Source of the DNA: CAYVAP01 sp964343195
Lineage (GTDB): Bacteria; Bacteroidota; Bacteroidia; J057
Reading direction: 5' to 3'
NCBI GenBank assembly: GCA_964343195.1
Contig: CAYFIR010000116.1
Location: forward strand, 1 to 20,521
Length of the DNA: 20,521 bases
Of the stretch, positions 7,798 to 15,254 are shown piece after piece (position 1 is the first letter of the stretch; each line of letters opens with the position of its first letter). The position numbers and the translations under genes are program-made. The notes under the pieces are model-generated. The model searched no databases. It worked only from the letters and a program-made list of their open reading frames with translations, and had not been told where the DNA came from.

Positions 7798-8053
7798 ATG
7801 AAAAAGCTTTTTTGCTTGTTAGCATTTGGCACCCTACTTAGTGTTTTTTTCACAAACCGATTATTCACCGGTTGATCTGATGCCCAACAAAGTAGTGGCT
7901 CAGGACAACACGCTTGATCCGCCGGGACTAGGAGGTGTTTACTTAACCGTTCATCCGCAATTTTGTAAGGATAACTGTAGCTGTATTCCTGGTAATTCCA
8001 CATGCGATGTTCCTGGGGGAGGGCCTTGTGGTCAATGCCCAGATGGTTTCTAG
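7798..8053 (+). CDS. small secreted six-cysteine peptide, copy 2, frameshifted
   Basis: Two overlapping frames together make a normal peptide gene. From the ATG at 7798 the product opens MKKLFCLLAFGTLLSVFF, a signal like that of copy 1, but this frame stops at 7873. The next frame continues SQTDYSPVDLMPNKVVAQDN and on to the cysteine tail. The switch falls in the run of seven T at 7844-7850; removing one T restores a single reading frame of about 84 residues. The tail has C-x3-C-x-C-x6-C-x7-C-x2-C, the pattern of copy 1 except for one longer loop. The stretch DLMPNKVVA loosely resembles the NVEALA-type leader region. The shift may be a sequencing error, a real pseudogene or phase variation. 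A non-shifted start at 7826 (MAPYLVFF) would lack a proper signal. Propeller 2 follows after 143 bp. Confidence 0.7.
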
Positions 8054-8196
8054 TAGATAAAATCATAGGCCATATGAGCTCCTAGCCACGTAGGTTTCAC
8101 CTCGGGTTAGGGGCTTCCTACAGTCTTAGCCATAAACAATTATCTCAGATGATCATTTGACTCTCTCAAACCTACCCAAAAACAACATTCACCCCC

Positions 8197-9103
8197 ATGA
8201 TCCAACCATCCCTCTTACCCTACCTCCTCTTGCTCTGCCTTTGGAGCCTTTACGCCTGCGAACCGCAACCTACCCACCCCAAAGAGGTCCCTCAGCTTCA
8301 GTGGACCTTGATAGACTCCCTGGTCTTGGAGAGCAGCTCCACCGACACCATCTTCGACGGATGGCCCTATTACGGCAACGGAGACTTTTACATCCTCAGC
8401 TTCTATGACTTCAAAGCTCGCCGTTACGATAGCGAGGGCAACCTGCGCGCCATCATCGGTGAGGGCATGGGCAAGGGACCGGGGGAAGTCATTATGCTCC
8501 AGGCGATGAGTGTAGTAGATTCTATGATAGGCTTTTATGACATTATGTTGCAGCATCTCGTTCTCTATGACACAAGTGGAGCAATTTTACAACCTATCAA
8601 ATTCGAGACAACTGCTCCATCTACGAGAGAAACTTATTATCTCAATGCTGATAACCGGGTATTCAACTATTATCAAGGCAAGTTTTACAACTTTACATAC
8701 TCTAGAGAAGGCGACCATTTCGAGCCAGGATATTATGAACACCCATTTTTGGCTATACATGATCGTAAAGGGAAGCTGTTGAGCGTTGGTGGTGAGTGGG
8801 CCCCCATTTTTCAGGAAAAGGTCATGCCTCAGAACTATACGGTAAGTATCTATATCGACTCCTTCGCCCATCGCATCCTGGTCTCGCAGCCTGCTTCTCA
8901 TACCTGGGAAACCTATGACCTCGAAGGCAATCTACTTGCCCACTACGGCGAGCCGGGGGCCTACATCGCTGACCAAACCTGGGAAAGCATTGACTTTGAA
9001 GGGCGCCCTCAAACCGCTGCTCAAAGAAAGCAAGAAACTAGCCTTACGTTTCAATCGCCCAAGTATCACCACCTCGTCGCCTTGCCCACAGGGCACGTCA
9101 TCC
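8197..9103 (+). CDS. 6-bladed beta-propeller lipoprotein, copy 2 (3' end in assembly gap)
   Basis: The 302 visible residues begin with a lipoprotein signal (LLPYLLLLCLWSLYAC, acceptor Cys at residue 21). The blade signature RAIIGEGMGKGPGEV matches the G-x-G-x-GPGE pattern of the Bacteroidota 6-bladed propeller family, and copy 3 has IGTRGRGPGEL. Near 280 residues in, ILVSQPASHTWETYDLEGNL looks like another blade. The gene runs into 100 N; relatives such as copy 3 are about 410 residues, so roughly 70-110 residues are missing. The open frame on the far side of the gap (to 9318) lies in the duplicated leader repeat and is probably not its true C-terminus. The part from about 8500 to 8720 is more AT-rich than the rest, which could reflect recombination between copies. 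Function unknown; envelope ligand binding is an inference. Confidence 0.85.
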
Positions 9104-9203
9104 NNNNNNNNNNNNNNNNNNNNNNNNNNNNNNNNNNNNNNNNNNNNNNNNNNNNNNNNNNNNNNNNNNNNNNNNNNNNNNNNNNNNNNNNNNNNNNNNN
9201 NNN
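9104..9203. other. assembly gap (100 N)
   Basis: A run of exactly 100 N, the usual placeholder for a gap of unknown length. It hides the end of propeller 2 and the start of the intergenic region, and abuts copy B of the 111-bp repeat, which probably broke the assembly. Confidence 0.98.
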
Positions 9204-9314
9204 TTTCAAATTTGGTATTGGCTTTCAAGCTCCCTTTAGACGCCGGGGTGAGCTTCTGCATCTATTAGGCAGTGGGCATGTCTCGGAGCGACTCGTTCTT
9301 GGGGTCGGACCTGA
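9204..9314 (+). repeat. 111-bp leader repeat, copy B (upstream of peptide 3)
   Basis: The second copy of the element at 7632-7742, about 93% identical by eye. It starts exactly at the gap edge, so it may be longer. It lies 34 bp before the ATG of peptide 3. Confidence 0.85.
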
Positions 9315-9328
9315 GTGATCTATATTTT
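9299..9328 (+). promoter_or_regulatory. candidate Bacteroidota promoter for cassette 3
   Basis: TTG at 9299-9301 and TATATTTT at 9321-9328 are 19 bp apart, which fits the known Bacteroidota layout (TTG, about 19-21 bp, TAnnTTTG) except for the last base. The second box ends 20 bp before the ATG of peptide 3. The matching place upstream of peptide 2 has the TTG but a poor second box. Confidence 0.35.
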
Positions 9329-9348
9329 ACCACAAAATTTATTCTCTC

Positions 9349-9591
9349 ATGAAAATGATTAAGTCTCTATCTTTTCTGCTGATCTTTTTAGGGGCTATTG
9401 TAGGACCAGGCCTAGCAGCACCTGACGGTGGGTGCCAGGTAGTAGAAGCCCAAAAAACCTTGAGTAACGGTACTACCATTACATTCATGTGCTGCTATTG
9501 TGGCCATGGAGGGTCTTATGTCAGTTGTGAGGCAACCCATTACTCTCCCTGTGAAGAGCAGTCAGAAGGCCCAGGTGGTGGTATGCAGTAA
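9349..9591 (+). CDS. small secreted cysteine-rich peptide, copy 3 (divergent)
   Basis: An 80-residue product with a clear signal (MKMIKSLSFLLIFLGAIVG, cleavage likely after GLAA). The mature part has six cysteines: one near its start, then MCCYC, then one after eight and one after seven further residues, and a Gly-rich tail (EGPGGGMQ). The cysteine count equals that of copies 1 and 2 but the spacing differs, so it is a distant relative or an analogue. It precedes propeller 3 by 224 bp on the same strand. No catalytic motif is visible. A role as an exported signal, a toxin or a partner of the propeller is only inference. Confidence 0.75.
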   Translation: MKMIKSLSFLLIFLGAIVGPGLAAPDGGCQVVEAQKTLSNGTTITFMCCYCGHGGSYVSCEATHYSPCEEQSEGPGGGMQ

Positions 9592-9815
9592 AACTTCTAC
9601 CCTCAAGCAATTTAAACTTTCTTTTGACCTTAGACTTTATCACGAATGATTTTGTAAGGCATCGAAGTACCCTTCTCTAAAGCAAAAGGAGGAAGGTTGA
9701 TCAGTAGCTTATAAGAAATCTTTCGTGATAATCTTTCTTATATTAAAAAGCCTTTATCTGTCTTTTCTCATTTAGAGACAGATGGAGGCTATTTTCCATG
9801 CCTTAATATATCCAT

Positions 9816-11048
9816 ATGCCAAGCCAGGCCAAGTTATCTTTCTCCCGTCTAAGACAGATCATCGATGCTGGGGGAGCTACACATTTTCTTGTACTCTTTG
9901 GGCTGATTTCGACCTCCCTATGGTTTAGCAGCTGTGGTGGAAAGCCATCCAGCACCGTCTCTACGAAGGTCGACTATCCCACCATAGACCTGACTCACTA
10001 TCAAGACACCGCCTATCTCTCCTCATTCGTCGATTCCATTTCCTACCTTCCCCTGGCTACTCCCGGCGAAGGCATGATCAATGAGGTGGATCAGTTGGTC
10101 ATTACAGACGACCGATTGTGGATAGTGGATGAGAACCAAACCAAAGTATGGGTGTACGATAAAGCAGGTACCTTCTTATTTCAAATTGGGACGAGGGGTC
10201 GAGGACCAGGAGAGCTGGCAGGTATTAGTGACTTAATCGTTGTACCATCTAAAAAGCAGATCTTCCTCTCCGGAGCCTATCGAGCCATGCAACAATTCGA
10301 CTGGGATGGCAACCTGCAGCGAGAATGGAAAGCGACGTATTACTTTCAGGAAGCAGCCTTGCTAAATGACAGTACCTATGCCTTGTTCACTATGGTTGAC
10401 AACTCCTATACGGTGGAAGAAGACATTGACCTGGCATATAACCTGCTATTGACCAATGGCAATATTACCCAAGTAAAAGGCAAGGCCGCCCCCTACCTCC
10501 AGGGGGTGGACAATATGCTGGTTCACAATAGGTTGTCACAAGAGGGAGATCAATTGCTTTTCAACTACTCCTACTGGGATACCATCTACCAAGTAACACC
10601 AACAGGCATAACCCCAGCGTATTGCCTAGAGTTTGGTAAACATCGATTTTCTCAAGATATCCTCTCATCATTACCTCGACCTTTTGAGCAACACAACGTT
10701 CATCAAGAGATTAGAAAATTGGGAGTACATTCGACCATAGGGCGTATGTTTCATACCCAGGATTACCTGTTTGCATATACCTCCGTCAGCAGCCGTACCC
10801 GAATCATCGTGTACCACCGCCCCAGCGGCTTCACCCTCTATTCCAATTTTCTCATCAATGACCTTACCGAGACCTTTAGCATTCATTTAAAAGAAGCCCA
10901 CGGACGAAACCTATACTATGTTTTATATCCCAGCGAACTGGTTGAGCAAGACCATCCACAAGCCCAAAAGCTGCTTAAGCAGGTAGGAGGCGAGGACGCC
11001 CCTCCCATTCTGATGATCTGCCATTTGAAAGAGTTGCCATTGGTCTAA
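9816..11048 (+). CDS. 6-bladed beta-propeller lipoprotein, copy 3
   Basis: The complete 410-residue member of the family. A hydrophobic segment (THFLVLFGLISTSLWFSSC) leads to a lipobox with the Cys at residue 40. The N-terminal extension before it is longer than in copies 1 and 2, but no later in-frame ATG would keep the signal. Blade motifs include LWIVDENQTKVWVYDKAGTF and IGTRGRGPGELAGISDLIV; later blades recur around DYLFAYTSVSSRTRIIVYHR. The C-terminus ends PPILMICHLKELPLV, like other members (…PVL-x-I-x-x-L-K). It is more distant from copies 1 and 2 than those are from each other, in step with its peptide. It lies downstream of peptide 3 and upstream of permease 2. Probable location: periplasm or outer-membrane face. 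Confidence 0.9.
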   Translation: MPSQAKLSFSRLRQIIDAGGATHFLVLFGLISTSLWFSSCGGKPSSTVSTKVDYPTIDLTHYQDTAYLSSFVDSISYLPLATPGEGMINEVDQLVITDDRLWIVDENQTKVWVYDKAGTFLFQIGTRGRGPGELAGISDLIVVPSKKQIFLSGAYRAMQQFDWDGNLQREWKATYYFQEAALLNDSTYALFTMVDNSYTVEEDIDLAYNLLLTNGNITQVKGKAAPYLQGVDNMLVHNRLSQEGDQLLFNYSYWDTIYQVTPTGITPAYCLEFGKHRFSQDILSSLPRPFEQHNVHQEIRKLGVHSTIGRMFHTQDYLFAYTSVSSRTRIIVYHRPSGFTLYSNFLINDLTETFSIHLKEAHGRNLYYVLYPSELVEQDHPQAQKLLKQVGGEDAPPILMICHLKELPLV

Positions 11049-11062
11049 TGCTACTTATCTTT

Positions 11063-11209
11063 AGAGGTTGTTTGGGTTTTGGTGTTTCGAGGTCAAACGC
11101 AGATTTTTTTACCTCCCCGGAGGACCGAGAGTATTTTGAGGGAAACTGACGCAGAAAGGGGTGAAAAAGACAAGTTTTGAGCCGTAAAGGAGAAATCCAA
11201 ATAGCCTCT
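11063..11209 (+). other. 147-bp element with pairing ends (candidate structured RNA or MITE-like repeat)
   Basis: The ends agaggttgtttgggtttt (11063-11080) and gaaatccaaatagcctct (11192-11209) are complementary over 18 positions. The only four mismatches are all G-U wobbles in the plus-strand RNA, which suggests folding at the RNA level. Inside there are hairpins gttt/aaac (11083-11097) and cctcc/ggagg around 11116-11127. The word acgcaga occurs twice. It ends 24 bp before the start of permease 2, so it would lie in that gene's leader if transcription enters from cassette 3. No open frame is evident. Confidence 0.5.
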
Positions 11210-11233
11210 TAGCTGTATTTAGCCAACCATCCC

Positions 11234-14200
11234 ATGCTGCACCACCTCCTGCCCCGCCCCATCGCTGTTTTTACCACCACCCTGGCCCTGGCTGTGCTGG
11301 GCGCCGTAGCCCTGGGCCTGCTGCCGGTCTCACTTATGCCGGAGGTAGACCTGCCTGAGGTCACCGTGCAGGTGGAAGGGCCGGGGCGCAGCGCCCAGGA
11401 ACTGGAAGAAACCGTGGTGGCCCCTCTACGGCGGCAGCTCTTACAAGTCAGCCGCCTGGACGACCTGCACAGCGAAACGCGCGACGGCTCGGCCCTGATC
11501 CGGCTGCGCATGGCTTTTGGCACCGAGATCGACTACGCCTTTTTGGAAGTCAACGAGCAGGTGGACCGCCTGCTGGGGCAACTGCCCCGCGACCTGCCCC
11601 GTCCCAACGTGGTCAAGGCCAGCGCCAGTGACCTGCCAGTTTTTTATTTCAGCCTGCGCTACCGCGATTCGGTGGACGCCGCCACCGAGTCTGACCGTCT
11701 CTTGCAGCTCAGCGAGTTGGGGGAGACAGTGATACGTAAGCGGATCGAGCAACTACCCGAGGTAGCCCTGGTGGACCTCACCGGACGGGACTTCCCCGAA
11801 CTGCGCATTATCCCCGATCATGCCCGCATGCAGAGCCTGGGCCTCGATCAGGACGATCTGGCCCAAGCTTTGATCCGCCACGACCTGCAACCAGGGGCCA
11901 TCCTGCTGCGCGAAGGACAGTACCAATACAACGTGCGCCTGGCCCGAGACCTGCAAACTCCCGCCGACCTGGGTGAGATCTACCTGCGCCAGGGCGAGCG
12001 CATCTTCCAGCTCCAGGACCTGGCCGAGGTGCAACTCACCGCCCAGCCCCCGCGCGGGCGCTTCCTCCATCAGGGCCATCCTGCCCTCAACCTGGCCATT
12101 ATCCAGCAAGACGGAGCCCGCTTTGCCGACTTGCAGGCGCGCATGGACACCGTACTGGGCCAATTGCAACGCGACTACCCCCGGCTGCAATTCGAGCTCA
12201 GTCGGGATCAAACCGCTTTGCTCAGCGCCTCGCTGGACAACCTCGGCCAAAGCCTGCTCTTCGGCGTATTGCTGGCCAGCCTGGTGATGGGATTTTTCCT
12301 GCGGGAACTTCGCGCCGCCCTGATGATTGCCCTCAGCCTGCCCCTGTCCCTGCTGATCAGCATGCTGCTGTTTTACCTGCTGGGACTCTCCCTCAATGTG
12401 ATTTCCCTCTCGGGTCTGGTGCTGGGCGTGGGCCTGATGATCGACAACGCCATCATCGTGATTGACAGCATCGCCGAGCAGCGCAGCCGAGGCATCAGCT
12501 TGTTTGACGCCTGCGTGCAAGGCACCGCCGAGGTGGTGCGGCCGCTGATCAGTTCGGCGCTGACCACGGCGGCGGTATTTTTGCCGCTGGTGTTCCTCAG
12601 CGGCATCGCCGGGGCGCTGTTCACCGATCAGGCGCTGGCGGTGGGCATCGGGTTGGGCAGTTCGCTGCTGGTGGCCATCGGGCTACTGCCGGTGCTGTAT
12701 TACCGGCTCTACCGACGCGGGCAGGCGGGGCTGCCCACAGCAAACGGCGGCATGTATCGGCTCTATGAGCGGGGATTTCACGGGGTGATGCGGCACCCAG
12801 CGCTGTTTTTGGCGCTGGTAGGGCTGCTGCTGCTAGTGGGCCTGTGGCCCGCGTGGCATTTGCCGCTGCGGCAGTTGCCCGAGGTGGGTCGCGATGACCT
12901 ACTGGTGCAGCTTGACTGGAACGAGCCGCTTAACCTTACGGAAAACGAGCGACGTACCCGGCACCTGTTGCGTGACCTCAAGCCCTGGCTGAGCTTGCAA
13001 CAGGCCCAACTGGGCGAACAACAGTACCTGCTGGATCGACAGGCCCGCCAAACGGCGGCACAGGCCGAACTATACCTGCGCGCGCCTTCGTTCGCGGCAG
13101 CCAACGAACTGGCCGACACGCTGCGCAGTTGGCTGCGGCAGCAGGCCCCGCGGGCCCAGGTGAACCTGGCCCCGCCCCCTACCCTCTTCGATCGCCTCTT
13201 TGGTGAGCAAGCCCCTCCGTTGGAAGCACGTCTCACCCGCCGCGACGGCACCGGGCCGCCAGACCCGGAGCAGGCCCGTAGGCTGACGGAGCAGCTCAGC
13301 CAAACTTTGAACGAACCGGTGCCGCCACCGCCACTGCGACGGGTCTCGCTGGTCTATCCCGATCAGGCCGCCCTGCTGCGCTATGGCGTCAGCGTGGACC
13401 GATTGGTGAATACCCTCAGTCGACGGGTGCAGTCCTCTGAGCTGCAACAACTCTACCTTGGCCGACAGGCCGTGCCAGTCGTGGTGAGTGAGGAGCGGGG
13501 AAAAGGCTGGTTGGACGAGCCGATCCTGACCGATAAAGGGGATCCCGTGCCGCTGCGCAGCCTGCTGCACCTGCAACCCAGTGAGGACTATCAGACTCGC
13601 TACGGTGGAGCGGGAGGAAGCTACCTACCCCTGAGCTTTGACCTCAGTGCCGAGCAGCAGCCTCGCTATGAATCGGCTCTCAAGGCCATGGTAGATGAGA
13701 ATCGTCCCTCGCTCAGCCTGGAACTGACCGGGGCGCTATACGACCGGGAAAACTTGCTCTTGGAATTGATTGGGGTGTTGTTGGGCGCATTGGCGCTGCT
13801 CTACTTCATACTGGCCATCCAATTCGAGTCGCTCAAACTACCCCTGATCGTACTGTTGGAGGTGCCCATCGACCTGGCCGCCGCCCTGCTCAGCCTTTGG
13901 ATCTTTGGACAATCTCTCAACCTCATGGCCATGATCGGCATGATCGTGATGACCGGCATAATCATCAACGACTCCATCCTCAAGATTGACACCATCAGCC
14001 GCCTGCGTCGTGAGGGGCAACCTTTGGCTGAGGCCCTGCATCAGGCTGGGCAGCGCCGATTGCGCCCCATCGTGATGACGTCGGTAACGACCATCCTGGC
14101 AGTGCTGCCCTTTCTCTGGGGCAGTGGCCTGGGCAACGAGTTACAGCAGCCTTTGGCTATTGCCCTTATCGGCGGCATGTTGGTGGGTACCCTGGTGAGC

Positions 14201-14254
14201 CTATATTTCATTCCCCTGGCCTATCGATGGCTTGCCCCAAACGGAGTTGATTAG
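11234..14254 (+). CDS. RND efflux transporter permease 2 (AcrB/HAE1-like)
   Basis: A second full-length RND permease, 1006 residues. TM1 is at about 8-32 (AVFTTTLALAVLGAVALGLL). The porter domain runs from 40 to about 330. TM2-6 run from about 336 to 490 and contain LGVGLMIDNAIIVIDSI, with Asp at 404 (AcrB Asp407 position; the next residue is Asn rather than Asp). TM7 is at about 518-540 (LFLALVGLLLLVGLWPAWHL). The second porter half follows, and TM8-12 run from about 840 (LIGVLLGALALLYFILAIQF, then GMIVMTGIIINDSILKID). Unlike permease 1 it has no repeat-derived insertions. It shares little obvious sequence with permease 1 beyond family motifs. No adaptor or channel gene lies next to it. Either it uses those at 4465 and 5795, possibly with permease 1 as in the MdtBC type, or its partners are elsewhere. 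Confidence 0.95.
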   Translation: MLHHLLPRPIAVFTTTLALAVLGAVALGLLPVSLMPEVDLPEVTVQVEGPGRSAQELEETVVAPLRRQLLQVSRLDDLHSETRDGSALIRLRMAFGTEIDYAFLEVNEQVDRLLGQLPRDLPRPNVVKASASDLPVFYFSLRYRDSVDAATESDRLLQLSELGETVIRKRIEQLPEVALVDLTGRDFPELRIIPDHARMQSLGLDQDDLAQALIRHDLQPGAILLREGQYQYNVRLARDLQTPADLGEIYLRQGERIFQLQDLAEVQLTAQPPRGRFLHQGHPALNLAIIQQDGARFADLQARMDTVLGQLQRDYPRLQFELSRDQTALLSASLDNLGQSLLFGVLLASLVMGFFLRELRAALMIALSLPLSLLISMLLFYLLGLSLNVISLSGLVLGVGLMIDNAIIVIDSIAEQRSRGISLFDACVQGTAEVVRPLISSALTTAAVFLPLVFLSGIAGALFTDQALAVGIGLGSSLLVAIGLLPVLYYRLYRRGQAGLPTANGGMYRLYERGFHGVMRHPALFLALVGLLLLVGLWPAWHLPLRQLPEVGRDDLLVQLDWNEPLNLTENERRTRHLLRDLKPWLSLQQAQLGEQQYLLDRQARQTAAQAELYLRAPSFAAANELADTLRSWLRQQAPRAQVNLAPPPTLFDRLFGEQAPPLEARLTRRDGTGPPDPEQARRLTEQLSQTLNEPVPPPPLRRVSLVYPDQAALLRYGVSVDRLVNTLSRRVQSSELQQLYLGRQAVPVVVSEERGKGWLDEPILTDKGDPVPLRSLLHLQPSEDYQTRYGGAGGSYLPLSFDLSAEQQPRYESALKAMVDENRPSLSLELTGALYDRENLLLELIGVLLGALALLYFILAIQFESLKLPLIVLLEVPIDLAAALLSLWIFGQSLNLMAMIGMIVMTGIIINDSILKIDTISRLRREGQPLAEALHQAGQRRLRPIVMTSVTTILAVLPFLWGSGLGNELQQPLAIALIGGMLVGTLVSLYFIPLAYRWLAPNGVD

Positions 14255-14393
14255 GCCAATGCAAGAGATTCTGCGGCTTCTCATGCTACCGCTGGACGGC
14301 GTGTCCCTTCCGCGTGAAAAACAGATAACCTCTTTTGGGAAACGCAGGAAGAACTTCTGGACAAATTGAACAGCCGACTGTGTTCCATCTTGT

Positions 14394-15074
14394 CTAAAAC
14401 CTCGGGCAGGTACAGCGCTTTTTCAGCTTTCCGAAATGAAAACTTAGCGATATGGCTCCCCGCATACCCCATTCCTGGGTTGGGTAAAGGAACGCTCCTT
14501 CCTCAGCCCCAACCAGATTTTCATCATATCGGTGGGCGAGGTAGTAGCCTCCCAATTCCAGCGTAGTACTTACATAAGGAGAAAAATACAGGCGATAGCC
14601 AAAAAATGGATTCAGCCCATAGCTGGTATATCCTTCTGTACCTTCCAGTGTGTTGCTGGTACTGGGATCTACCTGTGAAAAATCCACCGTTCCAAGCCCC
14701 ACAATGGCATCTGCCCCAGCAAATATTCGACTCGCACCAAACACCATATTTCGCTCGTAACCGATCTGAAACCGGTAATCTTCTCTCTCAGCGGATTCTA
14801 CATTTCCCTGGGCAAGGTGGGTCACCTGCCTGAATCCTCCGGCTCGCAACCCATCCTCCATGGTGAGGAAATATTTGTATCGCAATCCCGAAGGCGTAGA
14901 TAGAGAACCGGGCAAACCCGTATAGCTCTCTGAAAACACTGGAACCTGAGTGAAAGAAAGTGCTTCTATTCCAATTTCATGCTTTTGTGGCTTGAACCGG
15001 GAGCGCTGCGCCATGGCTGGTATTGCCATCAGCATACAGAGTAGAGTCAGCCAGAAAAATCTGATATTCAGCAT
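14394..15074 (-). CDS. outer-membrane beta-barrel protein, hypothetical
   Basis: A 226-residue product. I start it at the ATG at 15072-15074, which gives a clean signal peptide (MLNIRFFWLTLLCMLMAIPA, cleavage after AMA); an upstream in-frame start at 15125 adds 17 unlikely residues. The mature part alternates polar and hydrophobic residues in short strands broken by turns. Examples are YRFQIGYERNMVFGASRIFA, LNPFFGYRLYFSPYVSTTLE and MRGAISLSFHFGKLKKRC, the latter near the end as in small 8-strand barrels. No enzyme motif is visible. The C-terminus carries an extra CTCPRF after the last aromatic strand. It is convergent with permease 2 and lies downstream of the large secreted protein on the same strand, but a terminator separates the two. 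Function unknown. Confidence 0.75.
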   Translation of the reverse strand: MLNIRFFWLTLLCMLMAIPAMAQRSRFKPQKHEIGIEALSFTQVPVFSESYTGLPGSLSTPSGLRYKYFLTMEDGLRAGGFRQVTHLAQGNVESAEREDYRFQIGYERNMVFGASRIFAGADAIVGLGTVDFSQVDPSTSNTLEGTEGYTSYGLNPFFGYRLYFSPYVSTTLELGGYYLAHRYDENLVGAEEGAFLYPTQEWGMRGAISLSFHFGKLKKRCTCPRF

Positions 15075-15201
15075 GTTTGTTAGGTTAAGCAATTCAAAGG
15101 TCAGCAGGGGAAGGAATACAAACAACTCGAAAGGGTACGAAAGATAACGCTTGCAAGTTCTGCATATTAATGGCCTTTCGGGCGAAATACCCTACTAATG
15201 C

Positions 15202-15237
15202 AAAACCGGCGATTCCTCGAAAAGAATCGCCGGTTTT
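15202..15237 (-). terminator. hairpin terminator after the large secreted protein
   Basis: A perfect 14-bp inverted repeat, aaaaccggcgattc (15202-15215) and gaatcgccggtttt (15224-15237), with an 8-base loop. It is flanked by A and T runs on both sides, so it can work in either direction. It starts 18 bp beyond the stop of the gene ending at 15255. Confidence 0.9.
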
Positions 15238-15254
15238 TGGAATCTGGTTGAATG

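Noticed and set aside
9204..9318. Duplicated 111-bp stretch as C-terminus of propeller 2
   Set aside because: The sister copy at 7632 has no propeller before it and an in-frame stop; more likely non-coding.
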